A stretch of 7,252 nt of DNA from Bifidobacterium breve (lineage in GTDB: Bacteria > Actinomycetota > Acidimicrobiia > Acidimicrobiales > Ilumatobacteraceae), in the NCBI GenBank assembly GCA_945896935.1, contig CAMDER010000086.1:1-7252 (forward strand), given 5' to 3'. Numbering within the stretch: position 1 is the stretch's first letter; the number at the start of each line of letters is the position of its first letter. Positions 1 through 6,047 of the stretch are shown here, one piece after another. The position numbers were made by a program, and so were the translations under genes. The notes under the pieces were generated by a model. The model did not search any database and was not told the DNA's origin. It worked only from the letters and a program-made list of their open reading frames with translations.

Positions 1-938
1 CGCAAATACACCTGCTCGTAATTGAATTTGCGAAATGCGGCCAAAGCCTCGGCGATATTGGGTTCCATACCAATACGCCCGCTCTTCATTGCGGCGCGCA
101 CCATTGAAGTAATAAAGGTGCCAAGTTGTTGAGAACGAGTAGTTCCGCAACGCGATGTCACGAGTGCTGGTAGTTCATCAGGTGTCACGATGCCCGCGTC
201 GACGGCATCTTCAAAGTCATGGCACACATAGGCAATGCGATCGGCCCAACTGACGACTTCACCCTCGGGCGTCGCGGGAGCAGGACGACTCCACGAATGA
301 TTGCGGATGCCATCAAGGGTTTCGCGACACAAGTTGAGTGGCACCAGGGTGACGTCGGCTCCCCACAACGCATGATCGAAGCCGTTGTCAATAAACGGAG
401 CGAGTGCATCTTCGCTGGCATGCCCACCAGGACCATGACCGCAGTCGTGACCAAGTGCGATGGCCTCGGTGAGAGTGACATTGAGGCCAAGCGGTCGGGC
501 AATTGATGCCGCAACTTGGGCGACTTCGATGGCATGAGTGAGTCGCGTGCGCTGATGGTCGTCAGGAAAGACAAATACTTGGGTTTTGCCGGCGAGGCGG
601 CGAAATGCTGTGGCATGCAAAATACGATCACGATCGCGTTCAAAGCAGGTTCGTAAAGGATCGGCTTGTTCGGGAATGGCTCGATTGCCCGCGTCACTTG
701 AACGCGTGGCGAGGCGACTGAGTGAAGACTCGAGCGATTCTTCACGTTCGGCCCGAGAATGACCGTGCGTTGAGCCTGTGCCTGCCCACGAGTCGGTGTG
801 CGCCAAGGTAATGCCTACGGGAGACTGAGAACCGCCCATGGTGCTAGCCCAACGTTCGGCTCGTTCTTGCATATCGGGGTCGACGTGCGCCGCGGGTGGT
901 GCCGATTGAGGCGTCGGTTGCTGGGGTTCATCGCTCAC
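1..938 (-). CDS. dgt: dGTP triphosphohydrolase-like HD-domain protein (3' end cut by window edge)
   Basis: Probably a deoxynucleoside triphosphate triphosphohydrolase, which removes triphosphate from dGTP or other dNTPs in the cytoplasm and so adjusts the DNA precursor pool. The open frame has no stop from 938 to the left edge (about 312 codons). Counting from the GTG at 938, residues 94-122 hold the family's entry motif (DPLRTCFERDRDRI, then AFRRLAGKTQVF). The HD metal ligands are H135 (RLTHAIEVAQ), H164-D165 (GHDCGHGPGGHASED) and D233 (SWADRIAYVCHDFED); H173 and E176 sit where the catalytic His/Glu of dGTPases lie. The visible C-terminus ends FNYEQVYLR, typical of the family near its end, so only a small part should be missing. 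The start is uncertain: GTG 938, ATG 872 and ATG 839 are all in frame and none has a clear Shine-Dalgarno. Residues 1-70 are a polar extension without recognised domain. HD-domain membership is firm; substrate specificity is inferred. Confidence 0.5.
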   Translation of the reverse strand, partial: MSDEPQQPTPQSAPPAAHVDPDMQERAERWASTMGGSQSPVGITLAHTDSWAGTGSTHGHSRAEREESLESSLSRLATRSSDAGNRAIPEQADPLRTCFERDRDRILHATAFRRLAGKTQVFVFPDDHQRTRLTHAIEVAQVAASIARPLGLNVTLTEAIALGHDCGHGPGGHASEDALAPFIDNGFDHALWGADVTLVPLNLCRETLDGIRNHSWSRPAPATPEGEVVSWADRIAYVCHDFEDAVDAGIVTPDELPALVTSRCGTTRSQQLGTFITSMVRAAMKSGRIGMEPNIAEALAAFRKFNYEQVYL

Positions 939-1008
939 GACACAACAATACGTCGGGGGTGAGGCAATCAACGGGGGTATCGTGTTCGGGTAGTAGTGAG
1001 AGGTCCTG
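939..1008. promoter_or_regulatory. Divergent intergenic region between dgt-like gene and obg
   Basis: These 70 bp must carry the promoter for the leftward dGTPase-like gene and probably also the one for the rightward obg-proB unit. On the minus strand TATTGT (950-945) ends six bases before the GTG at 938, and TTGATT (971-966) lies 15 bp upstream of it. This would suit a weak sigma-70-type promoter giving a leaderless mRNA that starts at the GTG, a common arrangement in actinobacteria. The 15-bp spacer is shorter than ideal, so this is tentative. On the plus strand I find only a weak TATCGT (978-983) and no good -35. The heptamer CGGGGGT occurs twice on the plus strand, at 954-960 and 972-978, 18 bp apart. 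Confidence 0.5.
998..1003 (+). promoter_or_regulatory. Ribosome binding site of obg
   Basis: GAGAGG lies five bases before the ATG at 1009. It is a good purine-rich Shine-Dalgarno match and supports that start, which also gives the standard Obg N-terminus. Confidence 0.5.
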
Positions 1009-2259
1009 ATGAGTCATTTCGTTGACGAATGCCAATTGAATGTGCGCGGTGGCGACGGCGGAGCTGGATGCGTGTCCTTTCGTCGTGAAGGCCCCGAAGC
1101 CATGGGTGGACCTAATGGCGGCGATGGTGGACAGGGCGGAGACGTCTGGTTAATCGCTGACCGCAACGTGGCATCGCTTTTGGCGTTTCGCGACCACCCC
1201 CACCGTATTGCCGGTAACGGAGTACATGGCAAGGGTAAAGATTTGCATGGTAAGCGCGGCGATGTCATGGAAGTCCGTGTTCCTGAAGGAACCTTGATTC
1301 GCGACATGTACACCGACGAAGTTCTTGCCGACTTGACGAATCATGGCGATCGTTGGATTGCCGCGGGCGGCGGTCGTGGTGGACGCGGTAATGCGCGATT
1401 CATGGCGAACCGGCGTAAAGCGCCCAGTTTCGCCGAGCAAGGCGAAAAGGGTGAAGAGCGTTGGCTCAAACTTGAACTCAAACTCATCGCCGATGTGGCA
1501 CTTGTCGGATTTCCTAATGCTGGTAAGAGCACGCTCATTAGTGTGATCTCCGCGGCCAAACCCAAGATTGCGGCGTATCCGTTCACAACTCTTGAACCGA
1601 ACTTGGGTGTTGTACGTATCGACAATGTCACCGAATTTGTTGTGGCCGACATTCCTGGGTTGATTGAAGGCGCCGCCGAAGGTAAAGGTCTTGGGCATCA
1701 GTTCTTGCGTCACGTTGAGCGCGCTCGAGTTCTGTGCATTTTGATTGACCTTGCACCAGTTGATGACACATCACCCCAAGATCAACTCGACATTTTGTTG
1801 CGTGAACTCGAGTCGTACGATCCACTACTACTTGAACGTCCGCGGGTCATTGTTGGTACCAAAACCGATTCTGCCACTGTGGAAATGGTTGATGAGTGGG
1901 ATGGCATGCTCATTTCGGCAATCACGAATCAGGGATTACGCGAACTCGTTGGTCGTCTGGCGTCACTTGTGTACTCTGCCCGACAAGAGTTGCCAGTTCT
2001 TGAAGGTCGTGTCATTTTGAAGCCCGAGTCTGAGGGTTCATGGGTTGAGAAATTAGGCAGTGGTGGATTCAGGGTGCATGGTCGTAAGGCCGAGCGCACT
2101 GTTCACCTCAACGACGTGACAACGCCTGAAGCCATGTCGTACATCGAAGAGCGTTTGAAAAAGTTGGGCGTGCCGCGTTTGTTAGCCCGCGCCGGCGCAG
2201 TGACAGGTGATGTCGTGTGGATCGGTGAATTTTCATTTGATTACGCGCCGGAAATGTGA
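1009..2259 (+). CDS. obg: Obg family GTPase (Obg/CgtA), ribosome assembly
   Basis: Essential P-loop GTPase that binds the 50S ribosomal subunit late in its assembly and links growth to the stringent response. At 416 residues it is complete, with three domains. The N-terminal Obg fold (about 1-157) is rich in Gly-Gly turns (VRGGDGGAG, GGPNGGDGGQGGD). The G domain (about 158-325) has G1 GFPNAGKS at 167-174, the switch I FTTLEPNLG around 192-200, G3 DIPGLIEGA at 214-222 and G5 SAI at 303-305. The C-terminal OCT domain (about 335-412) includes RLKKLGVPRLLARAGA and ends in GEFSFDYAPEM. One oddity is G4, which is TKTD at 284-287 instead of the NKxD normal for Obg. The ATG is backed by GAGAGG five bases upstream. 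It is the first gene of a likely obg-proB operon, although in many bacteria rplU and rpmA precede it. Identification is very secure; the effect of the G4 change is unknown. Confidence 0.5.
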   Translation: MSHFVDECQLNVRGGDGGAGCVSFRREGPEAMGGPNGGDGGQGGDVWLIADRNVASLLAFRDHPHRIAGNGVHGKGKDLHGKRGDVMEVRVPEGTLIRDMYTDEVLADLTNHGDRWIAAGGGRGGRGNARFMANRRKAPSFAEQGEKGEERWLKLELKLIADVALVGFPNAGKSTLISVISAAKPKIAAYPFTTLEPNLGVVRIDNVTEFVVADIPGLIEGAAEGKGLGHQFLRHVERARVLCILIDLAPVDDTSPQDQLDILLRELESYDPLLLERPRVIVGTKTDSATVEMVDEWDGMLISAITNQGLRELVGRLASLVYSARQELPVLEGRVILKPESEGSWVEKLGSGGFRVHGRKAERTVHLNDVTTPEAMSYIEERLKKLGVPRLLARAGAVTGDVVWIGEFSFDYAPEM

Positions 2260-2262
2260 AGG
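2258..2262 (+). promoter_or_regulatory. Ribosome binding site deciding the proB start
   Basis: GAAGG overlaps the obg stop codon and lies eight bases before the ATG at 2271. The alternative in-frame GTG at 2256 has only GGAA two bases upstream, too close to work well. This favours the ATG and suggests translational coupling with obg. Confidence 0.5.
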
Positions 2263-2270
2263 TTGCCGCG

Positions 2271-3374
2271 ATGCGTGTTGTAGCCAAAATTGGAACCTCG
2301 TCACTCACCGATGATGTCGGCGTGATTGATCGCGCCATGATTGCCAATATTTGTCGGCAAATTGCCCGCTTACGAACCGATGGCCATGAAGTTGTGCTCG
2401 TGACATCGGGTGCCGTATCGGCTGGAGTTTCGGCGCTCGGCATGAAAGAACGTCCAAGTGATATGCGAACTTTGCAGGCATTGGCTGCCGCTGGTCAGAG
2501 TCGACTGATGGAGGTCTATAACGCCGAGTTCGCAAGCCATGACCTAGTTGCCGCGCAAGTTTTGCTGGTGCCACACGACTTCGTTGATCGAACTCAGTAC
2601 CTGCATGCCCGCGACACTCTTGAACGACTTCTTGAACTTGGTTGTGTTCCGGTTGTCAACGAAAATGATGCAATCGCCAACGATGAAATCCGCTTTGGAG
2701 ATAATGATCACATTTCGGCATTGTTATCGCATCTTCTCAAGGCCGATGTTCTCATTTTGTTGACCGATATTGAAGGGCTGTATACGTCAGATCCGCGCAC
2801 AGATGTATCGGCGACTCTCGTCACCGATGTTTTTGAGGGTGACCCATTGATGAGTGTTGATGCTGGAGCCTCCGCATCAAATCGTGGCAGCGGTGGAATG
2901 GCATCAAAACTTTCGGCCGCACGTATCGCGTCGTGGTCGGGTGTGCGCGCGGTGATTGCCCGCGCCGATATCGCCGGCGTACTCAACGACATTGTTAATG
3001 GTGCTATCGCACAAACATCCTTGATCGGCACCACATTTCACGGGTCCGATCGCAACCTCTCAGCCCGACAGTTATGGGTGGCATTTGCCAGTGAAGTCAG
3101 TGGACGAGTCCAGATTGACGCTGGGGCCTCGCAGATATTGGTGCGGGGAACAGTGTCGCTGCTGCCTGCAGGAGTCACCCAAGTTGACGGAGATTTTGAA
3201 GCAGGAGACACCGTCGAAATCATTTCTCATGATGGTGTTGCGATAGCCCGCGGCAGTACCTCAATGACGAGTGCTCAAGTAGTTCAATCACTCGGTCGTC
3301 GATCGACCGAACTTGAAGATGGATTTCCTCAAGTTGTCGTGCATCGAGACGCCTTGGTTTTATTGCCCCGTTGA
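2271..3374 (+). CDS. proB: Glutamate 5-kinase (ProB) with C-terminal PUA domain
   Basis: Catalyses the first step of proline synthesis in the cytoplasm, ATP-dependent phosphorylation of L-glutamate to gamma-glutamyl phosphate, and is usually inhibited by proline. From the ATG at 2271 it has 367 residues, the usual length for the long form. The amino acid kinase domain (about 1-240) shows the phosphate-binding lysine motif AKIGTSSL (K6), the LVTSGAVSAG loop at 43-52, the glutamate-site segment NENDAI...EIRFGDND at 130-146, LLTDIEGLY at 163-171 and the ATP-site GSGGMASK at 206-213. A PUA domain fills about 278-362 (GRVQIDAGA, then LLPAGVTQVDGDF). A GTG at 2256 would add five residues and overlap the obg stop by four bases. 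The ATG is preferred because ProB proteins normally open directly with the M-x-V-V-x-K-I-G strand and because of GAAGG upstream. No proA follows; the next gene, murJ, is convergent and its end overlaps this one. Confidence 0.5.
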   Translation: MRVVAKIGTSSLTDDVGVIDRAMIANICRQIARLRTDGHEVVLVTSGAVSAGVSALGMKERPSDMRTLQALAAAGQSRLMEVYNAEFASHDLVAAQVLLVPHDFVDRTQYLHARDTLERLLELGCVPVVNENDAIANDEIRFGDNDHISALLSHLLKADVLILLTDIEGLYTSDPRTDVSATLVTDVFEGDPLMSVDAGASASNRGSGGMASKLSAARIASWSGVRAVIARADIAGVLNDIVNGAIAQTSLIGTTFHGSDRNLSARQLWVAFASEVSGRVQIDAGASQILVRGTVSLLPAGVTQVDGDFEAGDTVEIISHDGVAIARGSTSMTSAQVVQSLGRRSTELEDGFPQVVVHRDALVLLPR

Positions 3375-5063
3375 ATCAGACGAGTTTGAGTTTCGCTGAG
3401 CGATCAAACGCTGGCTGGCTGATCGGATGCCATTGACTTCAGGAACCCGCAAGAGTGTCAACGCGCCAAGGTACACCAATGTGCCGATAAATATTCCGAC
3501 CACGATTTTAAGAACTGCGCCGAAGCCATCGTTATCGCCAACAGGCTTTAGGGCGAGCCAGAGAACTGCTCCCATGACTGCAGCTGCGGCCAACATGCGG
3601 GCCAAACTCATGATCACTTCGCCAACTGGGAAGGTGCGAACTTTGATCCGCAGAACGTAGAGCGCGACAATAGCGCCAATGATGTACGAAGCGGCGAAGG
3701 AAACTCCGAGTCCGAGTACTCCGTATGTGCGTACAAGAGCGAATGCTAAAATAATGTTCAACACGTTCTGAACGAGGTTGATCAAAAACGGGGTTCGAGT
3801 GTCTTGATGCGCGTAGAAGCCTCGTAATGCAAAGAGGTAAATTGAATAACCGACGAGTCCCAGAGACAAGCCAGCCAAGGCCCGTGAAGTTGTAATGGTT
3901 GCACTCGCGCTGAATTCTCCGTGTTGTAAGAGCGCTCCAATGATCGGGCGAGACATCACTAAAAAAGCGAACGCTGCGGGGAATGTCAAGAGCCCGACGA
4001 GCCGTAAACCAAAGGCAGTGCGTTCGACAAAGGCATCGCGATCACGGCGGGCAACGGCCCTTGCCATTTCAGGAATAAACGTTGTAGCAATACTCATCGC
4101 CAAAAGTCCGTGTGGAAAATAGAAGAAGGTGGTCGCCTTGGTAAATGCGTCTTGGCCACCGCTTCCCGGTTCGGCCAGATTCTTGATGACGATCACGGTT
4201 GCTTGGTTGGCCATGACGTAGCCAAATGTCCACCCAGAAAGTCGGATGAGATGTTTGACAGCAGGATGTCGAGGTCGAAAGCGAAAACGGAAATTTAAAC
4301 CGGCTTGATGTATCGCTGGCAAAAGAATGAGTGCTTGTAATGCGATTCCACCGGTTGCTCCTAAGCCGAGAAGCCAGCGAAATGATGGGCTATTGAGTAC
4401 TTCGACGAGAGGAATTCCGTTGTTGGGATGATTCAACAAAATCGGTACGTAGAGAAGCGAACAAATAATGACGATATTTGCCAAGACTGGCGACCATGCT
4501 GCAGCGAAAAAGCGACGTTGGGCGTTCAGCAACGAACCTAAGACTGCAGAGACACCATAGAAAAAGATTTGCAGCAAAAAGATACGAGTAAGAGCGGTTC
4601 CGACGGTACGAAATTGATTGGCGTCGATACCGTCGGCAGGGTTGAGTGAAAAAACACGAAAGACCCAAGGCGCAAAGAAAACGGCGATTGCAGTAATGAA
4701 TGTCAAAGCAACAATGGCTGTTCCAACGACGGCTTCGGCGGAATCACGATCGTCATCTTCGAGCATGCGCGTGAACATGGGGACGAGGGCTGCCGATAGC
4801 ACTCCACCCAGAAGAAGTTCATAAACGGCGTTCGGGGAGTTGTTGGCCCCGTCGTAGGCATCGGCAAGCGCAGTTTGACCGATGATGACACCAAATACGA
4901 TCACTCGCAACATTCCGGTCAGTCGCGAGAGACCGGTGCCGAGTGCAACGATGGCATTACTTCGCAACAAACTATTGCTCGTCGACGGAATTGACTGACC
5001 AAATGAAGGCGTGGGCTCAACGATGATGGCGTCGTCCCCTGATTGCGTCCCCTCGCTATCCAT
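3360..5063 (-). CDS. murJ: Lipid II flippase MurJ (MviN family)
   Basis: Integral membrane protein of the MOP superfamily that flips lipid II across the cytoplasmic membrane for peptidoglycan synthesis. From the ATG at 5063 it has 567 residues. Residues 1-32 are polar and acidic and probably disordered; the membrane core (about 33-545) is a run of hydrophobic helices consistent with the usual 14. Family marks include SRLTGMLR (R47 and R53, matching R18 and R24 of the E. coli protein), ADAYDGANNSPN with D68, YELLLGGVLSAALVPMF, LNAQRRFFAAAWSP at 179-192, and RGFYAHQDTRTPF at 414-426. The YELLLGG form is the actinobacterial one. There is no C-terminal pseudokinase domain like that of mycobacterial MurJ; the protein ends in a short Ser/Asn-rich tail. 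In-frame starts also exist at ATG 5105 and TTG 5138. The TTG would lie upstream of 5' sequence already used by the divergent ATPase gene, and none of the three has a clear Shine-Dalgarno, so the start is uncertain. The last 15 bases overlap the convergent proB. Confidence 0.5.
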   Translation of the reverse strand: MDSEGTQSGDDAIIVEPTPSFGQSIPSTSNSLLRSNAIVALGTGLSRLTGMLRVIVFGVIIGQTALADAYDGANNSPNAVYELLLGGVLSAALVPMFTRMLEDDDRDSAEAVVGTAIVALTFITAIAVFFAPWVFRVFSLNPADGIDANQFRTVGTALTRIFLLQIFFYGVSAVLGSLLNAQRRFFAAAWSPVLANIVIICSLLYVPILLNHPNNGIPLVEVLNSPSFRWLLGLGATGGIALQALILLPAIHQAGLNFRFRFRPRHPAVKHLIRLSGWTFGYVMANQATVIVIKNLAEPGSGGQDAFTKATTFFYFPHGLLAMSIATTFIPEMARAVARRDRDAFVERTAFGLRLVGLLTFPAAFAFLVMSRPIIGALLQHGEFSASATITTSRALAGLSLGLVGYSIYLFALRGFYAHQDTRTPFLINLVQNVLNIILAFALVRTYGVLGLGVSFAASYIIGAIVALYVLRIKVRTFPVGEVIMSLARMLAAAAVMGAVLWLALKPVGDNDGFGAVLKIVVGIFIGTLVYLGALTLLRVPEVNGIRSASQRLIAQRNSNSSDSTGQ

Positions 5064-5155
5064 CGTTGTACAGGGTAGGGCGTGAAATAGGCGACATTGA
5101 CTCATTCGAGCGTCTGAATTCTTGAGTTTGGGTGCCAACTTGTAGGGTGAACGAC
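5064..5155. promoter_or_regulatory. Divergent intergenic region between murJ and the AAA+ ATPase gene
   Basis: This stretch should hold the promoters of murJ (leftward) and of the ATPase/VWA unit (rightward). On the plus strand TTGACT at 5097-5102 matches five of six bases of the -35 consensus, but no convincing -10 follows at 16-18 bp, so I do not call a promoter. If murJ starts at ATG 5105 the gap shrinks to 50 bp. No stem-loop or operator-like palindrome stands out. Confidence 0.5.
5144..5150 (+). promoter_or_regulatory. Ribosome binding site deciding the AAA+ ATPase start
   Basis: AGGGTGA, complementary in its GGTGA part to the 16S rRNA 3' end, lies five bases before the ATG at 5156. It supports that ATG over the in-frame GTG codons at 5132 and 5147. 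Confidence 0.5.
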
Positions 5156-6025
5156 ATGGAACACCGTTTTTCTTCTGTTCAGCAGGTCCGTGACAGCCTG
5201 AAGGACGTCAAGTATCTCGCCGATGATGGCATTGCCGGCGTCGCCTTCTTGGCTGATCGCCTGGCCAAGCCAATTTTGGTCGAGGGACCGGCCGGAACGG
5301 GTAAGACCCAACTGGCCAAGAGCGTCGCAGAAATGCTCGGGGCTCGGCTCATTCGTTTGCAGTGTTACGAGGGTCTTGATGAATCAAAGGCCTTGTACGA
5401 ATGGAACTACAAGAAGCAATTGCTACGAATTCAGGCTGACCGGAACAGCGATTCATGGAGCGAAGTCCACGACGACATCTTCAGTCGCGAATTCCTTTTG
5501 ACCCGTCCGCTTCTCGAAGCAATTAGCGCCCCAGATCCCGTTGTCTTGTTAATTGACGAAGTTGACCGTGTTGAAGTTGAAACCGAAGCCTTGCTCCTCG
5601 AAATCTTGTCGGAGTATCAAGTCTCGATTCCTGAGCTCGGAACCATTACGGCGACGCAGATCCCGATGGTGTTTTTGACCTCCAACAACACCCGCGAATT
5701 GTCAGAAGCTTTGAAGCGTCGCTGCTTGTATTTGCACGTTGACTACCCGACATTGGAACGCGAAAAAGAAATCGTTCTGGCGAAAGTTCCCGACATCACC
5801 GAGAACTTGGCCGATCAGGTCGCTCGCATTGTGCGCAGTATCCGCCAACTTGATTTGAAGAAGGCACCGAGCGTCAGCGAAACCCTCGATTGGGCCCGCA
5901 CCATGATGTTGCTCAACATTGATTCAATTGATGCACAAACGGCCAAAGAAACTTTGCATGTTTTGCTCAAGTATCAGTCTGATATCGCCAAAGCTGCCAA
6001 AGAACTTTCTGTTGGCTTGACCTGA
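5156..6025 (+). CDS. MoxR-family AAA+ ATPase, CoxD-like
   Basis: AAA+ ATPase of the MoxR group, cytoplasmic, expected to form hexameric rings that remodel a client or help insert a cofactor with a VWA-domain partner. From the ATG at 5156 it has 289 residues. It shows Walker A GPAGTGKT (44-51), Walker B LLIDEVDR (131-138, with D134 and E135), sensor 1 in FLTSNNTREL (N177), and the arginine pair in ALKRRCLYL (R188-R189) as likely arginine finger. The stretch RLQCYEGLDESKALYEWNY (67-85) is characteristic of the CoxD-like branch. A small helical lid follows to the C-terminus (KAPSVSETLDWA). The start is chosen for its Shine-Dalgarno; a GTG at 5132 would add eight residues. The VWA gene begins 22 bp after the stop, so they are very likely co-transcribed. 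CoxD proper acts in maturation of the CO dehydrogenase active site, but no CODH gene is in view, so a cox name is not given. Family assignment is firm; client unknown. Confidence 0.5.
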   Translation: MEHRFSSVQQVRDSLKDVKYLADDGIAGVAFLADRLAKPILVEGPAGTGKTQLAKSVAEMLGARLIRLQCYEGLDESKALYEWNYKKQLLRIQADRNSDSWSEVHDDIFSREFLLTRPLLEAISAPDPVVLLIDEVDRVEVETEALLLEILSEYQVSIPELGTITATQIPMVFLTSNNTRELSEALKRRCLYLHVDYPTLEREKEIVLAKVPDITENLADQVARIVRSIRQLDLKKAPSVSETLDWARTMMLLNIDSIDAQTAKETLHVLLKYQSDIAKAAKELSVGLT

Positions 6026-6047
6026 GCAGAACGGTTGTCTGTCGCTC

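Noticed and set aside
219..506. Plus-strand open frame of 95 codons opposite the dGTPase-like gene
   Set aside because: Antisense shadow of a conserved gene, with no ribosome binding site and no family resemblance.
185..745. A 186-codon minus-strand open frame inside the dGTPase-like gene
   Set aside because: It lies in a different frame from the dGTPase-like protein on the same strand; its product is low in recognisable motifs, while the other frame gives clear HD-domain motifs up to the window edge.
1150..1713. Minus-strand open frame of 187 codons opposite obg
   Set aside because: The product has no domain or sensible composition; it is a by-product of obg codon use.
2256..2270. GTG at 2256 as the proB start (overlapping the obg stop)
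   Set aside because: Possible, but the ATG at 2271 has a properly spaced GAAGG and gives the normal ProB N-terminus, so the GTG is kept only as an alternative.
3375..3440. Possible terminator hairpin just after proB (GATC...GATC around CTGGCTGGCT)
   Set aside because: The arms are only four to five bases and no T-run follows; the stretch codes for the conserved end of MurJ.
5097..5125. Sigma-70 promoter with -35 TTGACT for the ATPase gene
   Set aside because: The -35 is good, but no hexamer resembling TATAAT lies at a workable distance.
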